Shown here: positions 18,007-26,931 of the stretch, one piece after another
Layout of the letters: the number at the start of each line of letters is the position of its first letter
Position numbering within the stretch: position 1 is the first letter of the stretch
Assembly: GCF_900543425.1 (NCBI RefSeq)
Contig: NZ_UQRQ01000007.1
Span: forward strand, 62,001 to 126,000
Origin: an uncultured Sanguibacteroides sp.
GTDB taxonomy: Bacteria > Bacteroidota > Bacteroidia > Bacteroidales > Marinifilaceae
Length of the DNA stretch: 64,000 bases
Reading direction: 5' to 3'
Translations under genes and position numbers: made by a program
The notes under the pieces: model-generated
The model's input: only the letters and a program-made list of their open reading frames with translations
Database searches by the model: none
Told to the model about the DNA's origin: nothing

Positions 18007-18379
18007 TCAAGCTATCCGGTAACGTTCATTCAAACGCATCCATCCTGGCTTTTTTCTACCACCCTCAATTATTTTAGTTTCCTTTTCAACATGCAAAAGA
18101 ATAAACATCATTTACTTGATACATCCGAAAAGGATCCAACGTATTTGCGTCCCTTTTTATCCTAAAATAACATACAATAAAAAATAAGAAAAGGCCCTGT
18201 AAGACATTAAAAAAGAGAATATTTGCAGATAATCCCCTATAATGCTCCGTCCCTTGAAATAAAAATGGAATATACAAAATTCCTATTAACCATAATAAGC
18301 CAAACACTCGAAACGACCAACGACGCCTTAAGTCATTGATTTTATGTCGAATAAATACAGAAATGAGATGTAATTTCAT
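18007..18379 (-). pseudogene. Decayed permease copy B (N-terminal fragment plus possible C-terminal scrap)
   Basis: The open part (18086-18379, 97 residues) aligns with the first ~105 residues of copies A and D: a basic start, LRRRWSFRVFGLLW (compare LRRSWLLRLFALLV in A), a second helix, then FRIKRDANTLDPFR against DRFKSGKYVDTTESLR. It then stops. In the +1 frame just after, the reading KKPGWMRLNERYRIA followed by a stop resembles the golvesin segment KKTGWVLWGEYALS of copy E, which suggests loss of the middle plus a frameshift. The C-terminal match is short and uncertain. A good promoter precedes it, so it may still be transcribed. Confidence 0.65.
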
Positions 18380-18405
18380 GATCTTATTTTTAGTTACACA
18401 CTCTC

Positions 18406-18437
18406 CAAATATAGAGTATCTCTACCTGAAATCCAAA
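18406..18437 (-). promoter_or_regulatory. Vegetative-type promoter before copy B / permease A
   Basis: The minus strand reads TTTG (18437-18434), 20 bases, then TATATTTG (18413-18406): a full match to the Bacteroidetes consensus at ideal spacing. Transcription would start near 18399, about 20 bases before the copy B start, and could run on into permease A. Confidence 0.65.
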
Positions 18438-18621
18438 CCTAAAATTACAGTTCACTAAAAAAAACAATTACGGTTCTTTTTTTAGTCATTTATCTCCATC
18501 CGTTAACTCTCTATTTTTCAATCTATTTACGTTCGACAGTCATTTAAAAACAGAATGTAAATTTCATATGAAATATTTTATCTTTTATTATAAATATTCA
18601 CAACTTCACCATTTTTGATCA

Positions 18622-18732
18622 TCAATTTTCCCGATAAACCCATTTAACCGCATCGGCAATAATCAATTGCATGTTCGTTCCATTAGTTTTTATTCGAATA
18701 TACACAAAAGACAGGCCCTCTCCCTCACAAAA
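18622..18732 (-). pseudogene. C-terminal golvesin-like remnant of another permease copy (C)
   Basis: A 36-codon open stretch ends ADAVKWVYREN followed by TGA. This matches the extreme C-terminus of permease A (YADAVKWVYVGEE) and D (VADAIKWKYINE), and the preceding residues EGEGLSFVYIRI fit the KGEARLV / KGENRVV position with a small gap. A stop codon lies directly upstream and no start codon or N-terminal part is present. It is the tail of a lost full-length gene, lying upstream of copy B. Bases 18438-18621 between them hold nothing I recognise. Confidence 0.7.
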
Positions 18733-18774
18733 TTATTTTCCCCTTTGGTTTTTTTGTAAGGGCAAGGCCTGCCT
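18709..18774. repeat. Long imperfect inverted repeat
   Basis: The left arm (18709-18732, AGACAGGCCCTCTCCCTC onward) pairs imperfectly with the right arm (about 18749-18774, ending AAGGCCTGCCT). It overlaps the start of remnant C and lies just after the stop of the small secreted protein gene on the minus strand. It may act as a transcription end for the ABC operon; no clean T-run follows. Confidence 0.5.
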
Positions 18775-18795
18775 CAGTATACACACTACAATTCC

Positions 18796-19188
18796 TTATC
18801 GCTTAGGCTCTAAGCAAAAAAGCAGTCGATCGTAAAAATCAACCCATGGATCAGGTAACTCCTCTTCCTCAAGAATAATTAGCAGATAATGCCCTTGCGC
18901 TGCCAGAAAGTCTTTCACCTTTATCTCACGGGTAACATAACCGTTACAGATAATCACAAGAGTTCCTTTTTCCGAAACCGTCAATTCAAAATATCCATTC
19001 AAATCCGTTATAGTACCGTTAGTTGTTCCTTTCTCCATCACCTGAACTCCCAAAACGACATTCATATCCGGATCACAGACTTTACCTTTGACCGTCACGC
19101 GACTATTCTGGGCCATTACCACGGAAGTAAATCCCATGAATAATACGATAACCATTAAAAAGCTTTTAAAAAACATTTTTTGTTTCAT
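18796..19188 (-). CDS. Small secreted carboxypeptidase-regulatory-like protein (copy 1)
   Basis: 130 residues: a signal peptide (1-26, ending VVMAQ) and a single carboxypeptidase-regulatory-like beta-sandwich (about 30-112). It shows VTVKGKVCDPDMNVVLGVQV, then GTTNGTITDLNGYFELTV. This is the domain that usually precedes the plug in SusC proteins, here alone and followed by a short tail (ending LLFCLEPKR). It starts 26 bases after GldF-GldG copy 2 and is probably co-transcribed with the ABC genes. A second such protein (34587-35012) accompanies permease D, so the pairing looks meaningful. Function unknown. Confidence 0.8.
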   Translation of the reverse strand: MKQKMFFKSFLMVIVLFMGFTSVVMAQNSRVTVKGKVCDPDMNVVLGVQVMEKGTTNGTITDLNGYFELTVSEKGTLVIICNGYVTREIKVKDFLAAQGHYLLIILEEEELPDPWVDFYDRLLFCLEPKR

Positions 19189-19214
19189 AACGATTCATTT
19201 TGATAGTTAAACAA

Positions 19215-21518
19215 TTATCCTCTTTTCCTCAAGTAATTAATAAAGATTCCGCAACCGATCAACAATAACGGGAACAGCCCCAAGAGAAAGAACTTCACCC
19301 AAAAGATTCCCGTAATAGGGAAAACGACCGTCGTGTCTTTAGGGTCTGCCCGAACGATCTCCACCGGGAACTCCCCGTTCGTCAACCACCGGAAACTCTC
19401 CGTGATCAACGAGTAGTTCGAGGCGTTGATCCCCTTACGCATCATCATTAACTCCGCATTACTGGCGCAATCCGCATCGCCAAGGACGATCACTCGTTGT
19501 TCCTTGTCCCCCATTTTCCGACTTAAACCCAAAGCCGTGACATAAGAACCCTCGACCTCTCCAGCTGAAGGGTTCAATACCACCCGCTCGTTAATCAAAT
19601 CAACCGTTTCCAACTCGTTCCAGCTACCCTTGCCAACCGTCCGCAAAATGGGAAGAAAGGTGTAGCCCGTAGTGTTATCATACTCCAAACCTACCGCTCC
19701 AGGCATTGTCACACATTCGCCCCTTTTTCTCATTCGGGCGTATTCACGAGAGATCCCTGCCGCCTCTTCCGTCACCTGACATTGTAACAAATCGGCGTTA
19801 AAATCTGACGTCGGCTGCACGAGTATACCGGGAACCGACCGTACACCAAACAACGAGAGTAAAGGATGCGTCAACTCAACCCGATCCGGCTCAACAGCAA
19901 TTAAAAGGTTACCACCGCGCTCGATATAACGGCCGATTTTTGACAACTCGTCTGGCGTGAAAGGACTCTTCATGTCGGCAATAACAAGAATATCGTATTC
20001 GGAAGGGATTTCTTCCCCCTCTTTCATCCGGTAAACGTGAACATCAAAACCTTGGTTTACCAACGCGTAACGGAAAGTTTGGTTACTGGCAAAAGAGTAA
20101 TAATCAGGGTCTCCGAAACCGCTCGTACTCCGTTCTCCGTGCCCCGTCAAACAAGCCACTTTAGGCGCATCAATAGCCAAACGTTTCAATGCCGCTGCCA
20201 CCTCCGCCTCCGTCGGGAATTGTAACTGGTCGTTATACATTCTCAAGAATGTCTTACGACCGTTTGCGGCCTCCAGCAAGCGAACGAAACGGTATCCCTC
20301 CGGGCGTAAATCAATCTGTTTATTGATCTCCTCGGAAGAGATAAAACCCTTTAAGGAAACCTTCGCCATCTTCGCGTACTCCTCTGCTACTCCGTGTTCA
20401 TCCAAGCCAGCGAAACGCTTGTTATTCAAGGGCGCCGTCTGCAGGTAGTAACGAACGTAAGACATCTCTATATCCGGTTTAAAACGCATATAAGGCTTAA
20501 AACGATCCATATCCGCCTTCTCTGCCCTCGGCAAACCGTAAATGTAATTTGTTCCCAGCAGGTTAACGTAAGTCGTGATCTTAATCTCTCCGTCGATTTG
20601 ATCCAATATCTCTTGGGTTGACTTCGTCACCGTCTCTGTCTGGCAAGCGGTCATGTCTTTGTACAACTGTAGCGTCGGGCGCGAGGTCAAATACCCCAAG
20701 CCGACAACAACTACGATTACAGCCACGTACCTTCCGGCAGATGCGGCCAGGCTCCTTTTAGCCCGATGAGACTCTACCTTCATGATAGACAAGGCCAAGA
20801 AGAAAAGGATCACAAGGATAAAATAAAACAAATCTTCACTACAAATCAACCCGTTAACGAAAACCATCGCCCGTCCCTTGATCGAGAGCCAATAGGTGAT
20901 CTCTCTAACGAAACCGATATCCTGGCCCACATTACCGATAAAATTCAAAACGATCAATACCGCTAAAGTACCCATTGCGGCAACAATCTGGTAAGACGTC
21001 AAACTCGACATATAAAGACCGATAGCCGCATAGGCGCAGATCAATAAATACAAACCCAGCAAACCGGACAATGCCATCGAAAGGTCGAAGTGGGGGATCG
21101 TAAAGCAAGAGAACAAGATGTAAACCAGCAAAACTCCCACCAGAACTAAACCGTAAAACATCATCGAAAGGAACTTGCCACTAATGATCTGTGTGGCCGT
21201 TACTGGCGACGAATATAACAATTTTATTGAACCGCTGCTGTACTCGCGACTCATCAAGCTCATCGTCAACAAGGGTATGTAAAGGTACAAGTATTGTTGT
21301 ACAACGATGAAAAGACCGCTTAAAGAGACCAGGATTACTCCCGTCAAACTACCCTCGCCGGGGGCATCATTTAAAAACTGAGACGTCACACAAGATTTGA
21401 AAAGATCCATGTAAGTAAGACCCGTCTGGATCGTGAAGATCACCAGAATAAACCACGCCACGGGTGAGTAAAAAAGAGCACCTAACTCATTTCCAGCTAT
21501 TTTTAATACTTTTCTCAT
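19215..21518 (-). CDS. GldF-GldG fusion ABC transporter subunit (copy 2)
   Basis: 767 residues. The first ~245 residues are a six-helix ABC-2 permease of GldF type (MSREYSSGSIKLLYSSPVTATQIISGKF). A helix near 265-280 then leads to a large periplasmic GldG-like region, including LVIADMKSPFTPDELSKIGRYIERGGNLLIA, and a last helix near 742-762 with a basic tail. In gliding Flavobacteria GldF and GldG are separate proteins working with ATPase GldA; here they are one chain. It lies 12 bases after the closely related copy 1, suggesting a heterodimeric permease. Substrate unknown. Confidence 0.88.
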   Translation of the reverse strand: MRKVLKIAGNELGALFYSPVAWFILVIFTIQTGLTYMDLFKSCVTSQFLNDAPGEGSLTGVILVSLSGLFIVVQQYLYLYIPLLTMSLMSREYSSGSIKLLYSSPVTATQIISGKFLSMMFYGLVLVGVLLVYILFSCFTIPHFDLSMALSGLLGLYLLICAYAAIGLYMSSLTSYQIVAAMGTLAVLIVLNFIGNVGQDIGFVREITYWLSIKGRAMVFVNGLICSEDLFYFILVILFFLALSIMKVESHRAKRSLAASAGRYVAVIVVVVGLGYLTSRPTLQLYKDMTACQTETVTKSTQEILDQIDGEIKITTYVNLLGTNYIYGLPRAEKADMDRFKPYMRFKPDIEMSYVRYYLQTAPLNNKRFAGLDEHGVAEEYAKMAKVSLKGFISSEEINKQIDLRPEGYRFVRLLEAANGRKTFLRMYNDQLQFPTEAEVAAALKRLAIDAPKVACLTGHGERSTSGFGDPDYYSFASNQTFRYALVNQGFDVHVYRMKEGEEIPSEYDILVIADMKSPFTPDELSKIGRYIERGGNLLIAVEPDRVELTHPLLSLFGVRSVPGILVQPTSDFNADLLQCQVTEEAAGISREYARMRKRGECVTMPGAVGLEYDNTTGYTFLPILRTVGKGSWNELETVDLINERVVLNPSAGEVEGSYVTALGLSRKMGDKEQRVIVLGDADCASNAELMMMRKGINASNYSLITESFRWLTNGEFPVEIVRADPKDTTVVFPITGIFWVKFFLLGLFPLLLIGCGIFINYLRKRG

Positions 21519-21530
21519 ATTCTATTTTAT

Positions 21531-23819
21531 TTAACCCAACCTTCTTTTCATCCAAACTCCAACTCCTCCCAAAACGAACAAGGCGGGGAATATCCATGTC
21601 AATAATAAACTCGTCAGGGGCATACCTTCCCGTGTCAGCTCCAATACCGTGTCCTTATATGCCGGACGAGTGATCGATAGCGGGAATTCACCGTAACTCA
21701 ACCACCGGAACATCCCCGTGATCAAGGAGAAGTTTGATGTTTGAACCCCAACACGATCCATCAATAACTCCGAATTACTGATACAATCGGCATCGCCAAG
21801 CACAACGATCCGTTGTTCACGATCACCCACCTGCCGTGTCAAAGCAAGCATCGTCGGGTAAGCTCCCTGAACCTCTCCGGCCCGGGGATTAAAGACGGCC
21901 TTATCGCCACCTTCAAGCTCGTTCCAACTCCCTACCCCGGCCGTCGTCAAAACGGGAACCACCTGGAAGCCACGCGTAGTGTCAAAAGCAAGTGCCGCAG
22001 CACCGGGCATTACAATACCGTAACGGTTTAATAAATTTTTATAAGGGGTCATCACCTTCACTCCCTCTTCATTAAACTGGCAAATCAACAGGTTGTCATT
22101 ATAAACTCCCGTCGGTTGGACAAGTTCGCCGGGAACGAATTCGACTCCCAATACACGCGTGAGCGGGTTCAATATGGACTGTTTACCCGGTTCACCGGCG
22201 ATCACCAGATTACCACCGCGATCGATATAACGGTTGATCTTATCTATCTCGTTATCACTTAATGCCGTGTAAGGATCGGCAAGGACAAGCACATTCACGC
22301 CGGCAGGGACATCAGACTCCACGGAAAGATCTAACACTTCCGTGTCAAACCCCTTGTTAATTAACGAATGCCGGAAAGTCGGGCTCTTCGCAAAGGTGTA
22401 ATAATCACGATCCCCGGCCTTGCGGATATCACGTTCACCATGTCCTACGACAAAAGCAACCCTCGGAACATCCGTTACGAGGCGTTTCATCGCCGTCGAG
22501 ATCTCCGCCTCGTTAGGGAAAACATAACCGTCATCGTAAACACGTAAGAACGTCTTCCGGCCATTATCACGCTCGATTACACGAACAAAACGGTAATTCT
22601 CTCCCGATAGATCGATCTGACGCGAAAGTTCCTCAGGTGTCAGGAACATTTTCATGTTCAAATCATTCGCCACCACTACTTTCTCCGCTTTCTGACGCTC
22701 CGTTAAACCGGAAAAACGCTCGATCAGGTAATTATTCGAGTCCTTCACGTCTTTATAATAATATACGTATTTCATCTTCATTCGAGGCTTGAAGCGAATA
22801 TACTCTTTAAAACGGTCTTTATCACTGTTCACTTCCGAGGGAATACCGCAATGGTAATGACTCTCCAACAAGTTAACGTAAGTCGTGATCGTCAAACCTC
22901 CGTCCATCTTCTCCATTACCTCCTGACTCGCCGGGGCCAATGTGTTCAACTTGGTCGCCGAGGCATCGTAATAAAACTTAAAGACAGGACGGGAACTCAG
23001 GTAGCCCAGGAATAAAGCCAAAAAAGTCACAACGAAGTATCTCGTCACGATTAAACTTTTATTACGTTTTTTACCCGAGAGTATCTTAATCACGGATAAA
23101 GAAAGAAACATCCCGATAACGATAAGGAAGTACAAGACATCCTCACTCGTGATTAACCCCTCGATCATTTGCGAGGAACGCCCCTGAATAGACAGCCAGT
23201 AAGTGATATCCCGAACAAGAGGAATATCCTGACCCAACCGACCAACGTAATTCAAGAAAGCCAATACGGCCAGCGTCGACACCGCCGCCACTACCTGGTA
23301 AGAAGTAAGACAGGACATGAAAAGACCAATCGCCGCATAGGCGCAAACCACGAGGTAAAGCCCCAAAACACCGCTTAACGCCAGCGTATAGTCGAAATCG
23401 GGAACGTTAAAACCCGTCAAAAAAACAAACACCAGCAAAATTCCTCCAAGAATTAAACTGTAAAGCATCATCGACAAGTATTTACCCAGAACGATTTGTA
23501 TCGTCGAAACGGGTGACGAATACAACAACTTGATCGAACCGCTACTGTACTCCCGGCTCATCAAACCCATCGTCAATAACGGTATGTATAGGTAAAGGTT
23601 ACCCAGCATCGTCGGGTAAAGGCTGAAACTACGAGTGAAAAGTTCTCGCACGATACTGTACCACAACGGGCGGGAGAACTGCTGCATCAATATGGTATCG
23701 ATTAAACCCGTGTAAGACATGGCAGCCTGAACCGTGAAGACCACGAGGATCAACCATGCCACCGGGGAATAAAACAGGGTACGTAACTCTGTTATCGCTA
23801 TCTTGTATATCTTTCTCAT
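21531..23819 (-). CDS. GldF-GldG fusion ABC transporter subunit (copy 1)
   Basis: 762 residues with the same plan as copy 2: N-terminal ABC-2 permease (MSREYSSGSIKLLYSSPVSTIQIVLGKY), a helix around 260-278, a GldG-like periplasmic part (VLVLADPYTALSDNEIDKI, then RGGNLVIAGEP) and a C-terminal helix. Its ATG overlaps the stop of the ATPase gene by four bases (23816-23819), so the two are translationally coupled. The two copies are clearly related along their whole length but not near-identical, so the duplication is not recent. Confidence 0.88.
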   Translation of the reverse strand: MRKIYKIAITELRTLFYSPVAWLILVVFTVQAAMSYTGLIDTILMQQFSRPLWYSIVRELFTRSFSLYPTMLGNLYLYIPLLTMGLMSREYSSGSIKLLYSSPVSTIQIVLGKYLSMMLYSLILGGILLVFVFLTGFNVPDFDYTLALSGVLGLYLVVCAYAAIGLFMSCLTSYQVVAAVSTLAVLAFLNYVGRLGQDIPLVRDITYWLSIQGRSSQMIEGLITSEDVLYFLIVIGMFLSLSVIKILSGKKRNKSLIVTRYFVVTFLALFLGYLSSRPVFKFYYDASATKLNTLAPASQEVMEKMDGGLTITTYVNLLESHYHCGIPSEVNSDKDRFKEYIRFKPRMKMKYVYYYKDVKDSNNYLIERFSGLTERQKAEKVVVANDLNMKMFLTPEELSRQIDLSGENYRFVRVIERDNGRKTFLRVYDDGYVFPNEAEISTAMKRLVTDVPRVAFVVGHGERDIRKAGDRDYYTFAKSPTFRHSLINKGFDTEVLDLSVESDVPAGVNVLVLADPYTALSDNEIDKINRYIDRGGNLVIAGEPGKQSILNPLTRVLGVEFVPGELVQPTGVYNDNLLICQFNEEGVKVMTPYKNLLNRYGIVMPGAAALAFDTTRGFQVVPVLTTAGVGSWNELEGGDKAVFNPRAGEVQGAYPTMLALTRQVGDREQRIVVLGDADCISNSELLMDRVGVQTSNFSLITGMFRWLSYGEFPLSITRPAYKDTVLELTREGMPLTSLLLTWIFPALFVLGGVGVWMKRRLG

Positions 23820-24760
23820 GACAAACGGCTATTCATCTTTACTTTTCCGGACAAGCGGGCAAATACTTCATCCAAAGAGCTACGCTCTACCGTAATCTCA
23901 CTTAATTCCCAACCCCGGGAGACACTCAACTCTACCACCTCCCGAGTCACGTCACTATCACGGGTAAACCACATCCGATAACTGTTCTGACTTACCTCTT
24001 CCACCCGCTCGATTCCAGGGATTTCTCGTAACACCTCAATCGCCGGAGGGTTTTTCATCACCACCACAAAAGAGTTGGGCTGAACATAATTGTTAAACTC
24101 CTCCATCGTTCCCGAGAAAACAAGATTACCCTTCTCGATCATCTTAATATGATCGCAGGTAGCCTGTACCTCTGACAAAATATGAGTCGAAAGCAACACG
24201 GAACGGTCATAAGCGATCTCCTTGATTAACTCACGAATCTCAAGAATCTGGTTCGGGTCCAAACCGTTTGTCGGCTCATCCAGAACCACGAACTTCGGAT
24301 TATGAATAATCGCCTGGGCAATTCCGACACGTTGCTGGTAACCTCCCGACAAGTTCTTCAACAAACGCTTGCTGAAATGAGTGATACCGCAACGGGACAT
24401 CGCCGCCGCCACCGCTCCCTTGATCTTTTTAGGTTCCACGGAACGTAACTCCGCACAATAGGCCAGATATTCGCGAACCGTAAGGTCCGTGTACAAAGGC
24501 GGCTTCTGCGGTAAAAAACCGATGTTCATCTTCGCCGCAATCGGGTCATCGCGAAAATTAATACCGTTAATATAAACTTCCCCCTCCGTTTGATTTAATA
24601 CCCCGCACATGATGTTCATCGTCGTCGACTTACCGGCACCGTTAGAGCCAAGCAAGCCGAGAATACCCTTCTGGTATATCTCGAAATTAATATCCCGTAT
24701 CGCCCATTGAACGCTATAACGATGGGACAAATGTTCTACTCTTACTACTGATTCTTCCAT
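23816..24760 (-). CDS. ABC transporter ATP-binding protein (GldA-like)
   Basis: 314 residues with every ABC ATPase motif: Walker A GSNGAGKST (38-46), Q-loop FLPQKPPLY, signature LSGGYQQRVGIAQA, Walker B VVLDEPTNGLDP and switch histidine LLSTHIL. About 80 residues follow the nucleotide-binding domain, as in GldA/CcmA-type exporter ATPases. It should power the GldF-GldG fusion permeases that follow with a four-base overlap. The giant permeases A and D have no ATPase of their own in this window and may share it. Confidence 0.93.
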   Translation of the reverse strand: MEESVVRVEHLSHRYSVQWAIRDINFEIYQKGILGLLGSNGAGKSTTMNIMCGVLNQTEGEVYINGINFRDDPIAAKMNIGFLPQKPPLYTDLTVREYLAYCAELRSVEPKKIKGAVAAAMSRCGITHFSKRLLKNLSGGYQQRVGIAQAIIHNPKFVVLDEPTNGLDPNQILEIRELIKEIAYDRSVLLSTHILSEVQATCDHIKMIEKGNLVFSGTMEEFNNYVQPNSFVVVMKNPPAIEVLREIPGIERVEEVSQNSYRMWFTRDSDVTREVVELSVSRGWELSEITVERSSLDEVFARLSGKVKMNSRLS

Positions 24761-24849
24761 AATTTATTTAATTACATTATATTACATCGAATATTCTTCT
24801 TAGTTCGATTATCAACTATGTGATAGTCTCTTCGAGGAAACCCTGCATA

Positions 24850-25070
24850 GTTGTCCAATTGTCTTCCTCGTTTGCGAATCCAGATAACATGACCTTGCAT
24901 CGATTTCAATACCCCACACATATGTTCATCGCGGTTGATTTACCCACCCCGTGACTCCCAAAGGACGTGTACCCGTTGTGGGAAATTTCGCAATTGATGC
25001 CCCGCATAGCCCTCTGAACACGATAACGGTAGGATAGATTTTCCACTCTTACAATTGTTTCTTCCATCAT
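24850..25070 (-). pseudogene. Frameshifted remnant of a second GldA-like ATPase
   Basis: An ATG at 25070 opens a 54-codon reading (to 24906) that follows the start of the ATPase gene next door: MEETIVRVENLSYRY against MEESVVRVEHLSHRY, then Walker A GSHGVGKST followed by MNI. Compared with the intact gene one base is missing after codon 50 (ATGAACATATGTG against ATGAACATCATGTG), which creates an early stop. In the shifted frame similarity resumes (MCGVLKSMQG against MCGVLNQTEG) and then fades. The rest of the gene is gone. Bases 24761-24850 show nothing else. Confidence 0.85.
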
Positions 25071-25268
25071 TTCTTTTGATTACACACACATCCCCATCAT
25101 ACTATCATGCAGATTTACAACACAAATTTCTGACACCAGTTGATATTTCTGACTTGAGCTTCCTATTTCTTTTAGATTATACTTCACCCCTTCTACCTTC
25201 TATTTATAAAAAGCAGACCTAAACGAAACAAAATTTTAATACGCAGTAATTATCCACGAATATGAATT
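25071..25268. other. Non-coding stretch upstream of the ATPase remnant
   Basis: AT-rich and without a credible reading frame. It may hold the promoter for the remnant and the ABC operon, but I see no full TTTG / TAnnTTTG pair and no clear copy of the ECF-like motif found near FecR. Confidence 0.4.
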
Positions 25269-25299
25269 AAGTAGGTAAGCAATAATTGCTTACCTACTT
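25269..25299 (-). terminator. Stem-loop at the end of the FecR-SusCD operon
   Basis: A nearly continuous palindrome with 15-base arms (arm AAGTAGGTAAGCAAT at 25269-25283, partner 25285-25299), six bases after the stop of the PKD-like lipoprotein gene. There is no downstream T-run on the minus strand, so it may end transcription weakly or protect the 3' end. Confidence 0.65.
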
Positions 25300-25305
25300 A
25301 AAAAA

Positions 25306-26907
25306 TTATTTCCCTTGGACAACGATATTCGAAATCACACCGAACCCGTCGTAGGTTACTTGTTTTTCTTTATCTAAGTTACCTGTTCCTAAATCTTTTT
25401 GCGGAACCAGATAAACTTTTCCGGCATCCCCTGCCTGAGTAGCAATCAGCACAGCTTTTGCATTCAACGGAACCAAAGCTGAAGCATCACTATCAAATTC
25501 GGTAGGATCCATATTATAACGTCCCTGCATATAGAATCTAACGATAGAGATCTTTTCTCCACTGGCAACCGTATATTTAGATTCATAAGTCAACGTACCC
25601 AATGACATTCTAACGGCATATACGTCGGTTTCCGTGGCAACATACATGATCGGGTCAACCGAGCTAAAGGTATAAGAAACAGCCGCATCCATAACGGTTT
25701 TCAATCCGGCCGGAACATTATACAAAGCATAAGGAGTCGGAGCGATCAGATCATAATTCGAATTTTGCGTCTTAAAAATATAAATTTCATACTCCTGAGT
25801 TGTTTTATCCCGTAATACCATAGCTAAACCGTCTCTCTCCATCATTCCCCCTGCAATGGCTTCCTTATCCCGAATATTGGAAGGATCAAAGGGGAAAGAT
25901 TGATTGTATTCCGAAGAACTGAACAATTGACATTTGGGAGCTGAATAATAACTATTAAAACGACCAAAACATTCCATATTAGAATCATACCATACGGCAT
26001 TGGCTCTATTCCCATTATCACCGACAGCAGATGCCAAAACAGCATTATCCAAATAATTGGATTCAAGGCCTTGTACATTGGTGATTTTTTCCGGTTTAAC
26101 AAACATATTGTCGTTTTGACGCAAATGTTGATAAATTTGTTGATTAGCGACCATTAGCGTTACTTGGGCAGAAGGATAAAAAGCATCAGCCTCGAAAGAA
26201 GCATCCGCCATGGGCACAATACTCTTGGTATCCGTGTAGGAGTAATCTTCTACATCGATCCGGTAAGCTCCTTTTTCACCTGCTACCCATAAAATGTTCC
26301 GATAGGTTCCATAGGTTGATCCGGAAACGGTATACATCATATTCTTGATCTTATCCGGAAATACCTCTCCTTTGGAAGCATAAATATTAGAGATCACCTT
26401 TCTCTCCCCGGTAAAATCTTTGGTCAGATTTTCGTCCATCACCAAAGAGAGATCTGAGGTTTGTCCGTCTTGAGAATGGGCTACAACAAGTCCTTCCCCG
26501 AATTCACTGGTTACCACTAAGGTGAAAGAAGCAAAATATTGCAATGTAGTTGCAGAATCCGTCACCGTTAACAAAAGCTTATAACCGCCGGCATTAATCG
26601 GCATATTGGCCGTCATATCCAATACTCTTTCATGTGAGAGTTCTTCAGTCACATAATCCAAAGAAGAGGTTCCCAACTGAATCTTCCATAAATATCCTAA
26701 ATCCGGGTGATTAGCCTGTCCGTCTTTTGTAATAGGTATATCTATTTTAAGATTTCCCAAATAGGTAGTCCTTTGAACATCGGAAATATTTTCCAAGTCA
26801 ATCTTTATTTCAGGAAGTTTTTCCGTATCGTAAGTACTTTTATCGTCATAACATGACCAAAGGCCACTACTCAATAAAAGTATCAATAGATAAAATATAT
26901 TTTTCAT
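25306..26907 (-). CDS. PKD-like family lipoprotein
   Basis: 533 residues with a lipoprotein signal (lipobox SGLWSC, Cys19), so it is probably on the outer membrane surface with SusC/SusD. An N-terminal immunoglobulin-like stretch (about 35-130, ending YFASFTLVVTSEFGEG) is followed by a repeat-rich beta region that could be a propeller (LVVAHSQDGQTSDLSLVMD, ILWVAGEKGAYRID, PIMYVATETDVYAVRM). It matches my knowledge of the PKD-like lipoproteins that follow DUF4843 proteins in Bacteroidetes SusCD loci. A ligand-binding role is inferred from position. Last gene of its operon. Confidence 0.75.
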   Translation of the reverse strand: MKNIFYLLILLLSSGLWSCYDDKSTYDTEKLPEIKIDLENISDVQRTTYLGNLKIDIPITKDGQANHPDLGYLWKIQLGTSSLDYVTEELSHERVLDMTANMPINAGGYKLLLTVTDSATTLQYFASFTLVVTSEFGEGLVVAHSQDGQTSDLSLVMDENLTKDFTGERKVISNIYASKGEVFPDKIKNMMYTVSGSTYGTYRNILWVAGEKGAYRIDVEDYSYTDTKSIVPMADASFEADAFYPSAQVTLMVANQQIYQHLRQNDNMFVKPEKITNVQGLESNYLDNAVLASAVGDNGNRANAVWYDSNMECFGRFNSYYSAPKCQLFSSSEYNQSFPFDPSNIRDKEAIAGGMMERDGLAMVLRDKTTQEYEIYIFKTQNSNYDLIAPTPYALYNVPAGLKTVMDAAVSYTFSSVDPIMYVATETDVYAVRMSLGTLTYESKYTVASGEKISIVRFYMQGRYNMDPTEFDSDASALVPLNAKAVLIATQAGDAGKVYLVPQKDLGTGNLDKEKQVTYDGFGVISNIVVQGK

Positions 26908-26931
26908 ATGAATAATCTTTGATCTGTTAAA

